Below, piece after piece: positions 48,772 through 60,300 of a stretch of 64,000 nucleotides of DNA. Every line of letters begins with the position of its first letter. Within the stretch, counting starts at the first letter, position 1. The translations under genes and the position numbers were made by a program. This DNA comes from Dichomitus squalens LYAD-421 SS1 (lineage: Eukaryota; Basidiomycota; Agaricomycetes; Polyporales; Polyporaceae): NCBI RefSeq assembly GCF_000275845.1, contig NW_006766894.1, positions 241,256 through 305,255 of the forward strand, written 5' to 3'. The notes under the pieces are model-generated. The model ran no database searches, was not told the origin of the DNA, and saw only the letters and a list, made by a program, of their open reading frames with translations.

Positions 48772-50179
48772 CGTCGCGTGTAGTGCTACCGTTGACCGTC
48801 TGGCGTGATAGGTGGAGGCAAGAGGCGATACGGGAGGGGGCGCAGAGCTAGGTCGAAATATATGATGTTAGAGCGTGCTCGAGATACCGGATACCAGATT
48901 GGGGGTGCGGCCGCGCGCGGATAGATTAAGCAAGGCCTCGCGCGATCTGTCGATCGCAAACACGTTCCAAGGAATGCAGATGGGTCGCTCGCCCCTCTGA
49001 GTGCGGAGGTCGGAGACTTATATGCGCCTGTGCCACCCTCCCTCGCCCGCCTGCTGGAACTCCTAGTGAGTCGTGTTTCGAACAGGCATTTCCGTTTCTA
49101 GCGACGAATTTTGCGACGAATCTGAGATCTAGCTTCTTTCGCTATGTGGCCGCTACATGGCTGCTGTAGCGGGGAAATTTATGTTTTCTTTCATGGCTGC
49201 GTTTGCGTTGCAACCCTTGGCAGCACGATCGCAAGTTTTGTTGTGCCGCTGACTTTTCCTAGTGGTCGAAGACGTGCTACGGCACTGACGGTCTTCGAGT
49301 TTACTGTACGTACCTATCTGTCCACTTCACTTCATGTCGTCTCCAGTGACCACGCGTAGTGGCACATTGACTTTTGGCTAGTCGGCCGCCTCAGCTGTTG
49401 CTTCCCCAGTGGCGCCCGTCTATGAACTCCGCGGGTGGCATGTATGAAATAGGTGTGTTCCCCTTGTCCCTCGCATTCCGAATACTGTAGCCGATTGCAT
49501 GTCAGCGCGCGCGCTCGGTGCTATCATTCTCATGCGGGAAGGAATAAGCAATCGCCATCTTCTCTGGCCTCGGAAGACGCACATCCTTGTCTTGAGGTGT
49601 GAGCAGAATGACAACACTGTATCTCGACGTAGAGCACTGTCGTGAGAGCATCATCGGAGTAGTCCTGGTATCATGTCTGAGCCCTTGCGTAGGCGAGACG
49701 AGAATGCGTCATGAGCTCGGCAGTGTCATCTCTTCGCTGACGTAGGTTGGAAGGTTGCAGATATCAATGACGATGCCGTATGACGTTGTACATATGTGAG
49801 TAATACTGACGGCTCGAGTGCCCTCGGGAGCCATCAGGCTGGCCCTGGGAAGGACAATCATGCTGATGGGAACCGGCGAGAGCCTGAGCTCGATGATGTC
49901 TGCCTTTCCCGTGATGTATGTTCTCGCTGAACCCCTCCCTCCCCCCACAATGACATTGTGACGTCGCATGACGCAGGTAAGCACGGTGAGCGAATGCCCG
50001 TCTTCGCTATGCGGTCTTGACAATTGCCGAGCTTGGCGTCTCATCAATAGCATCGCCCGGATCAGACTCAATGACGGGCTCGACGGGAGAAAACAGGTAG
50101 GTGCAACATGATGCATGATGGACGACAAGCAGACCACTAGACTTGCATGGTGACGCGTGGGTTACAGCTCGGCCAGGAG
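48772..50179. other. 1.4-kb spacer before the P450 array, no gene recognised
   Basis: Left boundary of the four-gene P450 array. The longest frame (49709-50137, minus) has no motif and lies just past the P450-3 stop. I see no mobile-element ends. Confidence 0.4.
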
Positions 50180-52295
50180 CTACTGGGCTTCTCGTATCGA
50201 TCTCTCCGCTTGAGCAGAGCGTGGCACGATCGAGCAACGACAGTCCTCTGGGTACCTGTCATAGCGAGGTGAGTTCGCCATCCCCACGTAAGATTCGGAG
50301 GTTGACGCGTACGACAGGAATCCATTCGTCATCTTGTATTGAATTTTGATAGGTTTGCCGGCTCCGTCAAGGGGTGGGCCGATGTCGAAGACGTGCAATA
50401 CTGAGGCAATATTGATGAACAGAGCGGCCTCTGCAAAGTGGCGTCCAGGACAGACCCTACATATGCAAGTGAGCGATAGGTTTTCGAATCGAGTCGTCCA
50501 TTGTGTTGGATAATGGTAATGAATCGCAGAGACACTCGCCTCCTTCCGAAGCCGAACGCAAATGCAGAGGGATCGCGCACGGACGGATCAAGCTTCCCAT
50601 CTCGTATGAAACGCTCCGGGCGGAAGTCTTCAGGATCTTGGTAGGCCTCCGGGTCGTGTAAGCACGCCCTACATGTCCGTATAAGTTCTACCCCAAAGCA
50701 GCTCAGTCTATACCACACACACCAGATGTTGGGAAGCAGAACGGTGTTTGCGGGAACGTAGTAGCCCCGAAGCTCGTCATCACGGGTCGTGCAATGTGGC
50801 ACTCCGAAAGGAACCACGACATGCCACCGAAGAGTTTCCTTCACGATAGCCGTCAAATACACCAGTTTGTCTTGGTCTCCAAAGTCGGGCAGGCGATTGT
50901 TGCCGACGACTGAATCTAGTTCTTCTTGGGCTTTCTTTACTACGTCGGGGTGTTGCGACATAGCTAGGAAAAATGCTTGTAACAGTGAGTAGGTCTATGT
51001 CGGGATATCAGACGCCATAATGGTACAGATCCTCAGGGAAGCCCACTGACGGTATCAGACCCGGCTATATAAAATCGCAGTGAGGCGGGGAGCGTTGAGG
51101 TGCTATAAAGACAAACGGTAACGTACCCGAGAGGGAAACAGCCGCGACGTTTTCAGCGATCTCCGTTTCCTCAGACACCAAGGCCGCGCTCTCAGACGCG
51201 GATGCAGCAACGCGCTTGAGAAGCCGATGCACTATGCACGTCTCGGGACCGTCTGTAGTCTTCAATTCGACTTCAAGTTAGTACATGCAATGGTTGCGCG
51301 GAACAGAAAGCAACGCTGCTTACCGACTGGAATGTCTTCTGTGCTCGTACAAACGGCTCTTCCCTGAGGTGATATGCAGAAGACCGCCATTTAGATGCTC
51401 TCCGAACGTACGATCCACCGGGGAGGAACGAAGGTAGCCATCGCAGGACCGGAAAGTACTCAATCAGGGATGACCCAGGTTGGAATACTTCACCTACACC
51501 TTGCTGGACCGAGTGGAGCACGGACGAATATGTCCTGAAGTCGGTTTCACGCACAACATCAATGTCATAAATGACCTTCATCAGTGACCCTAGCGCGGTA
51601 CTAAATAACTCATTAGCGGTGAACGCCGGATGGTCTACGAAAGACTTCTTACTACTGTATGTGCTCCACTAGTTCTGATGGGTCTTGCAAGAGTGCACGC
51701 AGGAACCTCCGCGCAATCTGACATTGCGCCTGCTGGTAGCCCAGAACCGCGTCCGGACGGAAGTGCTGCCAGAACGCCCGTCTGTGTCGTCGCCACCACT
51801 GGCCGTAGGGCATCAGGCCGAAGTTGAGGTCAGCGCCCACACTACATGCTAACGGTGAAGCTGATCACGATACAGAGAGCCAGGAACGACGTACAGGCTC
51901 AGAACTGGGGTTTGCTTCCGATCGGAAGTGTTCAGAGAACCCTTCTCGAGATATTCTAAGATGATTTCGGGACTGCCCAGAACGACAACATGCTGGCCGA
52001 AGACCTCAATGTGTAGGATTGTTCCTGCATGAAATTTTGTCAGTTGGCGTGGTCCTGGCGTGAAGTTGGGGCGTGACTTGCCAAGTTTCGAGCATAAGTC
52101 TCGGTATGTTTCCCATGGCCTGACTGTTGGGATATTGAAGTAATTGCCGAGTATGGGAAGCCGTGGGAGACCAGGAGGTAGTGGAAGTTCACGAAGTCGA
52201 GCATTCCGGTGAAAGATCGAACGGAGACAAGTATACAACAGAGCGAATAAAACGGCTGCGACTACTGCTGAAAGGTTCACAATTGCTGTGGACAT
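50180..52295 (-). CDS. Cytochrome P450 monooxygenase (P450-3)
   Basis: Most divergent intact member. Exons: 52295-52082, 52024-51895, 51841-51656, 51600-51324, 51259-51127, 51064-51051, 50994-50723, 50668-50540, 50456-50313, 50255-50180, totalling 1,575 nt (524 aa). The anchor differs from the other copies (VVAAVLFALLYTCLRSIF) and is followed by PLPPGLPRLPILGN, MPYGQWWRRHRR, the 14-nt exon for AGSDT, KETLRW (ExxR), FRPERF and haem loop FGFGRRVCPGRHF. It uses two GC-donor introns: intron 1 (52081-52025, GCAAGT...GCAG, 57 nt) and the haem-loop intron (50539-50457, GCGAGT). Intron 1 is in frame and stop-free, so retention would insert 19 residues. Exons 3, 4 and 5 differ slightly in length from the other copies, consistent with an older split. 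Confidence 0.88.
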
Positions 52296-52994
52296 GGCTT
52301 TCTGGCGAGGGGTAAAACAATCTTTTGGCCTATGAGGGGCGAGATCAGCGTGGCCTCCTGAAGTGGCGAATGGAGGGAGGAATGAGAAGATACCAAGCTC
52401 CGCTTTTGCGAGAGCTTATGAGGTGGCGCGTGATATGCACCGTGAGTTTTCCGGATACCCTAGAACGTGGATGAGACACGTCATGCAGCCCATGACTTCA
52501 GGAATGCACCCTCTAAACTGTAGTGGACAGCACCAGTCTCATGCGTGCGCTTGTCCTATAGTATAGTGTAGCTCAAACAGACCGTGGCCGTCAGCAGACT
52601 CATGCCATTACGGCATCGACAGGGCTGCGAGTCCGCGGCTCACCTCGGCATCACGCAGGCGTTGAAGAATTGCCTGCGGCCAGGACCGACGTGTTGCATG
52701 GCATACGACCCTCCATTTTGTATTTCTAGGTGATTTGGCGACAGGTTAGCTTCACTCTCGTGTTGAGCCCTGCCAAGACTTGGCATAATCATGATATATA
52801 TATAGGCACACGAGAATGTACTGATAAGCATCCCAGCTGCCTTACTCGCCATAGACTTGTGCATTGGGAAGTACCTGCACGCTACATGAGCTGTTCAGCT
52901 GCCACATAGATTCAACATCGAAGTCGGCATCTTCTATAATACCGTAGCACCTTGCATGTTACTGAGCCAACTTCAAGCAGCCAAATCGATCTGT
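52296..52994. other. Spacer between P450-3 and P450-4
   Basis: No gene recognised. The right half matches the 3' flank of P450-5 (about 56,580-56,830), including AGGCACACGAGAATGT against AGGCACACGAGGATGT, and so belongs to the tandem repeat unit. Confidence 0.5.
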
Positions 52995-55900
52995 TCATTG
53001 CTCCATGGCGGCATGCGCCTCAGAAGCATAGGAGCGTATAAGCGCTTCGGCCGCGGCGGACCTGGGCTGAACGGTGCAGCGCACATCTTCGGAATAGCTA
53101 GTGAGTTTCAGTTCGTCAGTATTAACAGCCGGCTTTCAGGACAGATGCGATGTGTACGAATTATTCCCATCTGTCATCTTGTATTCAACCTTGATCGGCT
53201 TCCCATCTCCTCCCAGCGGCGGGGTGATGTTGAAGACGTGAAGGGCCGATGAACAGTGCGGCCTCGGTCAAATAACGCCCAGGACAGACCCTGTGTTAGA
53301 ACATCAGTTACGTGGTGGGATCGATGCACCAGTGCAGTCGCGCACCATCTCCCATAGCCGAAGATGAAGGCGGCAGGATCGCACACAGTCACATCGAGCT
53401 GTTCGTTGCGAATGAAACGCTCGAGGCGGAACTCGTCCGGATGCTCGAAGACAGCAGAATCATGCATACAAGCCCTATGCACTCATTCAGTCTCTGACGC
53501 TACGACATCAGGAAGTTCACAAGAGCGATCGGCGTACCAGGCTGCGGGTAGAATGACGGTACCAGCGGGGATGAAGTATCCGTTGAGTTCGTCATCCTCG
53601 GTGGTGGCATGAGGCACGCATAGGGGAAGGACGACGTGTCATCGCATGGCCTCCCAGATGAGAGCGTTGATATAGACCAGAGAGTCTCTGTCGGCGAAGT
53701 CCGGGAGACGATGCGAACCGACAACGGCATCGAGTTCGTTCAGCGTGGGCTTTCCGTAGTATTTCAGAATAGAGAGACATGGGCAAGAAGGTTGCCTGCA
53801 GGGTGGAAATTACCTGAGAGAGCTTGCATCAGCAACATCCGCCAGCTTCTGCATGTAACTCAACCGACCGTGTCCGTGCCGCCTTGTAGTGGTATGTACT
53901 GCTGAGTGACAAGTCCCTGAGAATTTAGACGGTAAATACCTTCGAAGGCGACCATCCCCACGCCTTTAACGATCGCCTCATATGCTGGCAAGACCTCTCC
54001 GTATTGTGGAACTCGGGACAATAGGTTTGCGACGATTGCTTGAGATGCTTTGCCTTGGTCCTGAAGCCAACATAAACTATCACGATCAGAGGTCCAGACT
54101 CGCGGGGGACGTATGAAGCTTACCATTTGTGCCTTAGTCAGCATATACGGTTCGTTGGCCATCTTATGCGCTGCATCCTGCCATTTTGCCCAAAGCTTCG
54201 GCGATCGCATACCTAGAATCCGAGGCTGAACATAGCGCAAGAACGGCATGAACTCAACAAGGAACCTGCCAGACGGCAAGCCCTCATTAATGCCCTCAAA
54301 CACACCTTCAATCATGCCAACAAACGGGTCATTCTCATCTTGTATACCGATGTCGTATACAACCTTCAATATACTGGCTGCGAATGAACTAAACTGTCAT
54401 TGAGGTCATCAGCTCTCATTGACCATATTGAAACGGGACACGCACAAACGGATTGCTTGCTTGAGTTCAGTAGGGTCGTCCAAGACCTTCTCAAGAAAAA
54501 ATGTGTACACAGGCCTGCTGGGTTGGATGGTAGTCGATGATCGCATTTGGGTAGAAGCACTGCCAAAAAGCGCGCTTGTAGCAACGCCACCTCTCTCCGT
54601 ATGGCATGAAACCGAAGTTACAGCCTTATCCGCTCCTAGGCACAGGAGCTCAGACCCCTGTAGTCGAAGAAGATCCAAGCAAACGCTCACAGTTCTGTCT
54701 TTGACGATTGCTTTCTGTCCGACGTGTTCGCAGCTCGCTTCTCAAGGAATTGATGTTTGATATCCACGCTTCCAAGGACAATCATGAATTGGCCGAACAT
54801 CCGCAGGTGCAAGATGTCCCCTGCGATTGGAACAGGTCAATCGACGACGACCGGAGGAAGTCCGTAGCAAGTCGGTCTCACCATACTGAGTGCAGAGTTC
54901 ACGGTACCGAACCCAGGCGTGACTCTTGGGCACGTCAAAGAAATCGCCGCCCAGTGGCAGCAGCCTTGGACCTGGAGGGAACGGCAAGCCTCGAGTGCGG
55001 GCCCTCCACCGAGCGAGTGACCGTATGTACGACAGGAATAGGGCCAAGATTCCTAGAAAGCCCACAGTAGCGATATTCGATCCGATACGGCTCTCCATGG
55101 TATGGCAAGAGAGGAGGGAACCTAGATCAACGGCGATGTTGCGATCCGGGAAAGATGCAGTCGTTCATAGGCTGCGCAGGAAGAATTAGTAGAGCTCAGT
55201 GTAAACGACATCTGTGTCTTGGTTTTGGATGCCGTCCAAGCCGTCGTCCCTGGACATTGCATGCAGGTGGGAACCACGGGAACATCGTATACGAGATGGG
55301 CCCTAGTGTTCTACAGAGGTGCCTATCTCGCTGACGCCGGCCTCCCAGAACAGCATTGAGGGTGTGGGTCACCATCGCGTCTTGTGCTTTTTGCGGGTCA
55401 GCAATCTTGGCAACATCAATCATTTTCGTGAACTCACCTCAAGACCGCCCACGCAAGCGCAACAGTATGCGTCCTGCCAAGTGAGTTCCAACCTAGGCTG
55501 AACCCGATGCGCTGGCAGCCAGGGAAGCACAAATGCTTCCTGTGACAGTGGACAAGGTTCACCGTACTGGCATTGAATCGCAAACTTACTGACCACAAGG
55601 CTGATCACAGGACTATAAGGGTTTCTTAGAACCTTGAGTCAAAGTTCAACCATTTCTGAGTCCGCAGAGCACTATGTCGCCACAGCGTACGAACATGATT
55701 GAGTATGAGAAAAGGGCAAGCTACAGCAGTTCGTCTAGCAGACACGACGACGATAGGTTCGCATCACAGTTGCAGGACACATTCGCTATCCAGGTCTCGG
55801 TACTCCTGACAGGCTCGGGCGACGCCGACCGGTATGTCAGATAAGAACCGCTTAGAGTGCCGGACAAGCGAGCAGAATGTCAACGTATGAGAATAGATAG

Positions 55901-56280
55901 CTCACTTGGGAAAAGGGCCCAAACGCAAGTTATATCTCTGGAATAGAAGCCCGAGGACAGCAACCGTTTGTATCTCGAGGAATGTGGTGGTGATAGAGAG
56001 GGTCACCGAGCTAGGCGGCTTAGAGGACACCTCCTTCGGGCCGGGCTTCAGGTAGACGCCGTCGGTCGAGACTCGACTGGCAACTTAACAGTGAGGCGCA
56101 CTTCCCGGCCAGCAGCTAACACAAGCACTATGTAGATCAACGCTCTCGACCAGATGAGAGGTGTTCTCGACCGAGTCAGGACATGCCTGTGCAACACTAT
56201 GCCTCTAGTCAAACTCTAGCCAGTACAATTCTCGACTCGAAAGTGCCGCTGACACTACACAAAGGTCTACGAACTTGCGG
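52700..56280. repeat. Tandem duplication unit A (contains P450-4)
   Basis: P450-4 with its 3' flank and about 1.2 kb of 5' flank is repeated in the same orientation in unit B. The offset is 3,867 nt at the stop codons, 3,870 at the start codons, 3,872 at the microexon and 3,925-3,956 in the upstream flank. Limits are approximate because the flanks have diverged with small indels. Confidence 0.7.
52995..55098 (-). pseudogene. Cytochrome P450 pseudogene (P450-4)
   Basis: Recognisable over its whole length (start MESRIGSNIATVG at 55098, ancestral stop 52997-52995) with the family's exon order and 14-nt exon (53882-53869), but disabled. Lesions, 5' to 3': TAA in place of the SGQ glutamine codon (54628-54626); one extra T in the T6 run just before FLEKV (54501-54496, +1 frameshift); a tandem GAAC duplication in KAHAEL (53741-53734, +4); TGA instead of the Trp codon after EAMR (53641-53639); an 11-nt deletion at a GATG direct repeat after the haem loop (53248-53251, frameshift). 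The haem-loop Arg before the Cys is also Trp (FGYGRW). The last exon still reads a family tail (SEDVRCTVQPRSAAAEALI). P450-5 is its close tandem partner. Confidence 0.9.
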
Positions 56281-56861
56281 TGACGTTCTGCATGTCGTGC
56301 GACGCAAGCCGGCCGTCGCGCATGAAATCTCACCGCTTCAACCTAGCTCAGCAAACGAGGCCTGTAAGTACTCGGTCCTGTCCGTGCAATGCTCAGCGAG
56401 CAGCAGCATGGGAGTGTATCAATGCTTCGATCATAACCCGCCAGCGGACTCACATCATCCCGGCACTGATGGAATCGCGAATCTACTCAGCTCATCATGC
56501 TGCGAAGAACTGACTGAAGTCAAGAGACGCGTCTCGCGCTAGCCGCGGATGTGACCATACAAGCTGGGTTTGAGGGGGATCTGCGTCAAGTCAGCTTCAT
56601 CCTCATCTTGTGCCCTGTCGCAAACTTTTTGAATTCGACGTGACTTCGAGAGGCACACGAGGATGTGCTGTTGAAGTTACTAGCTGCCTCCAGAGATCTA
56701 GAGACAGTCCATGTACCCAACAAACTGCGCATTGAGGACTCCCTACACGTTACACGGGCCCCTGAGCAGACGCTCAACTCTAACGTCGTGATCAGCACTC
56801 TCAGTTCGACAGCGCTTTGCATATAATCGACCGGTCAACCTAAGCGATCATATTGCTCAGT
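55099..56861. other. Spacer between P450-4 and P450-5
   Basis: The first 1.2 kb is paralogous to the upstream flank of P450-5 (for example ACCACAAGGCTGATCACAGGAC against ACCACAAGACCAATCACAAGAC). The last part is the 3' flank of P450-5. Frames in the two copies do not agree well, so I read it as a duplicated promoter region, not a gene. Confidence 0.45.
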
Positions 56862-59800
56862 CTAGTGCTCCTTGGCCGCACGCGCCTCAGAGGCATAGCA
56901 GCGTATAAGCGCTTCTGCGGCGGGGGACCTGGGCCGAACGGTGCAGCGCACATCTTCGGGGTACCTAGCAATTGTGAGCTAGCTCGTGGACGTTCAAATG
57001 AGCTTTCAAGACAGATGCATACGAAACAGTCCCGTCTGTCATCTTGTGTTCGACCTTGATCGGCTTCCCATCCCCGCCCAGAGGCGGGGTGATGTTGAAG
57101 ACATGAAGCGCCGATGCAACTGTGATGAACAATGCAGCCTCGGCGAAATAACGCCCAGGACACATCCTGTGTTTGAACGTCAGTTACGTGGTTGGATTCC
57201 TTGAGTAGAAGAGTTGCGCACCGTCTCCCATAGCCAAAGATGAAGGCGGCCGGATCCCGAACAGTCACGTCGAGCTGCCCGTTGCGAATGAAACGCTCGG
57301 GGCGGAACCCGTCCGGATTCTCGAATACAGCGGGGTCCTGCATACAAGCCCTATGTATTCATTCAGTCTCTGACGCTATGGCATGAACACATTCGCAGCG
57401 CTGATCAGCGTACCAAGTCGCGGGTAGAATGACAGTACCAGCGGGAATGAAATAACCGTTGAATTCGTCATCCTTGATGGTCGCATGAGGTAGGCTTAGG
57501 GGAAGAACGACATGCCATCGCATGGCCTCCCGGATGAGAGCGTTGATGTAGACTAGAGAGTCTCTGTCACTGAAGTCCGGGAGACGGTCCGGGCCAACAA
57601 TGGTATCAAGTTCGGCGTGGGCTTTCCGTAAGACTTCAGGATGGAGAGACATAGCCAAGAAGACTGCCTGCAGGGTGGAAAAGACCTGAGAGAGTTTGCA
57701 TCAGCAACATCCGCCAGCTTCTGCATGTAACTCAACCGACCGTGTCCGTGCCGCCTTGTAGTGGTATGTACTGCTGAGTGACAATTCCCTGAGAATTTAG
57801 ACGGTAAATACCTTCGAAGGTGACCATGCCCACGCCTTTGATGATCTCCTCATCTTCTGGCAGGACGTCTTCGGTTTGCGGGAGCCGTGATAATAGGTTT
57901 GCGACAATGGAATGAGACGCTTTCCCTTGGTCCTGCAGCCAAAGTCAGTGTTTCCGATCAGGACTCCCGGCCCACAGTAGACATGGAACGCTGACCATCT
58001 GCGCCTTGGTATACATGAACGGTGCGTTGACCATCGTTTGCGCTGAACTTTGCCATTTTGCCCAAAGTTTCGGCGACCGCATACCTGGAATCCAAGGCTG
58101 AACATGGCGTAGGAAGTGTATGAACTCAACAAGGAATTTGCCGGGCGGCAAACCCTCGTTGACGCCTTCGAACGTAGCCTCAACCATGCCGATGAAAGGG
58201 TCGTTTTCATCTGCTATGTCGATGTTGTACGTAAGCTTGAGTATGCTGGCTGCGAAGGAACTGTATCATTGTTGAGGACATGAGCGCTGAGCCAAAGAAG
58301 TGAAGTAGCACACGCACAAACGGATCAGTTGTCTGAGCTTAGTCGGTTCGTCCAAGACCTTCTCAAGGAATATGCATGTGACGTTCCGCTGGGTCGGACC
58401 ATAGTCGAGGATTGCTCTTGGGTAGAAGCACTGCCAGAAGACACGCTTGTGACGACGCCATCTCTCCCCGTAGGGCATCAATGCGAAGTTACGGCCCTGT
58501 CCGCTCCTATGCATAGGTACTTAGACCCCTGTATCCAACGTGACAGGGAGTGGGGACTTACAGTTCTATCATGGGCGACTGCTTCCGGTCCGACGTGTTC
58601 GCAGCCCTCTTCTCGAGGTATTGATGTATCACATCTGCGCTCCCGAGGACAACCGTGGATTGTCCGAAAACGCGCAGGTGCAAGATGTCCCCTTCGAGTG
58701 CAGAAACAAGTTATGTTAGACCGAAACATGTCCTCAGCAAGTAGCACTCACCGTATTGCGCACACAGATTGCGGAACGTTACGCAGGCGTGACTCTTGGG
58801 CACATCAAGTAAGTTCCCAACGATCGGTAGCGGCCTTGGACCTGGAGGAAATGGCAAGCCTCGCGTGCGAGCCCTCCACTGAGTGAGCGACCGTATGTAC
58901 AACAAGAATAAGGAGATTATCCCCACAACAACCGCAGTAGCGGTATTCAAGTCAGTACGACTCCCCATAGTATGGCAAGGTCAGAGGAAATTTGGACAAC
59001 GGAGGCGAGGCGACCTGGGAATCATACAGTACTTTAAGGGTCGCCCAGGAAGGTTTAGAAGAGCTCACTGTGAACGACACACGTGTCTTTGGTGTGCAGG
59101 CACAAGAAGCTTTTGTCCCTGTCCATTGCATGCGGGTGGGAACTGTAAGAGCACCACATACGAGATAGCCCTGGAGGATGTGGAGTTGCCTACTTTTCTG
59201 GCGCGGCCATTGCAGAAAGGCGTCAAGATGTAGGTCGTTATCGCGTCTGGGAATGTCCATTCTTCCCTCGTCTTCCATAGACATTGAGCCCAAGAACGTC
59301 GGACGCCGTTCAAGTCGCACGAGACAGCTGTCGCGGAGGCAGTTCGATGAACTCACCTAGATATCGCAAGCATGAGTGCACCACTTTACTTTTTGCCCAG
59401 TGAGCCCCTTCCCATGCCGCACCCGAACTGACGCTTGAGGCAGCCAGAGAAGCGTGACGTATTCGCCATATTGGTTCGGTGCGGTAGCGCGGAGTGTTTA
59501 TTGTAAATGTATCAGATCGTAAATTTGACCACAAGACCAATCACAAGACTGGGAGGACAGATGAGAAGCTTGGAGTGGATCTCAGGTGTCCTCAAGAGCA
59601 CATCGTCGCCACAGCATATATGGACACGACGTGGTGTGAGAGTGGAGCATACTTCGTCGATCCGCATAACAAACATAGAATCGACGGGAATAGATATCAT
59701 TCACATATCGTGAGGTTCGTTCCGCAACGGAAAGTAGGAGGCGGTCAGAGGTAGTTGTATGCTAGATAGGAACTGCTTAGTGTGCGGAAGAAGTGAGAGG

Positions 59801-60240
59801 GAGCTGAATGTATGCGAAACAACAGCTAGCTCACTAGAAAGCTTCTTATACACGCTGTATTCGCCAAAACTAAGCCTGAGAACAGCAACGGTGTGAAGCC
59901 ACGAAACGTGGTTGTGTTTGAGAGGTGAGACAGGCTAGCGGCTCACGGGCCGGATAGTGGGCGCCGACAGCCCTGCGCGCTTCGACTGGTAGCGCTTACT
60001 AGTCCGACGATGACGCCAGATGTAGAGAGGGATTTTCAACTTCGTCAGGACTCGCCTAATATCATAGATCCTGTAAAAAAACATAGTTGCCCAAGACATA
60101 ATGCCCTCACACAATGTTGGGGCATACGCGTGGGGGGGCGGTCGTCGTTGGAATTGAATCGAAATGAGTCTGCATTGTAGAAACTCTCGACTCGACAGTG
60201 TTGCTGATGGTACATAAACGTCTACAGAACTGCGATTTTC
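56590..60240. repeat. Tandem duplication unit B (contains P450-5)
   Basis: Direct repeat partner of unit A, covering the 3' flank, the whole P450-5 gene and about 1.2 kb upstream, up to CTCGACTCGACAGTG at 60187 (matching CTCGACTCGAAAGTG at 56231). Limits are approximate. Confidence 0.7.
56862..58968 (-). CDS. Cytochrome P450 monooxygenase (P450-5)
   Basis: Intact tandem partner of pseudogene P450-4. Exons: 58968-58752, 58691-58562, 58506-58318, 58260-57996, 57932-57812, 57754-57741, 57685-57414, 57350-57222, 57166-57023, 56964-56862, totalling 1,584 nt (527 aa) and matching P450-2 exon for exon in length. Motifs: anchor LFLLYIRSLTQW, hinge RGLPFPPGPRPLPIVGN, MPYGERWRRHKR, a 14-nt exon giving GGTDT, REAMRW, FRPERF, haem loop FGYGRRMCPGRYF, tail YPEDVRCTVRPRS. 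All splice donors, including the haem-loop one, are GT. Every lesion found in P450-4 is absent, which supports this copy as the functional one. Confidence 0.92.
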
Positions 60241-60300
60241 CACGGCGCATCCTCAAATGCTGTCCTAGCCGGTGAGTCTTGCTTGCCGCATTGCTGTAGG
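58969..60300. other. Spacer between P450-5 and P450-6
   Basis: Mostly the upstream flank of P450-5, shared with unit A, ending at the 3' side of P450-6. I see no gene. Confidence 0.45.

Noticed and set aside
49709..50137. Minus-strand frame of 142 codons downstream of P450-3
   Set aside because: No recognisable feature, and it lies where the P450-3 3' UTR should be.
52995..55098. P450-4 as an active gene with unusual introns
   Set aside because: Two stops, two insertions and a deletion fall in exons that are intact in P450-2 and P450-5; no plausible splicing removes them all.
55196..55608. Minus-strand frames upstream of P450-4
   Set aside because: The paralogous DNA upstream of P450-5 does not keep the same frames, so the similarity is that of a duplicated promoter region.
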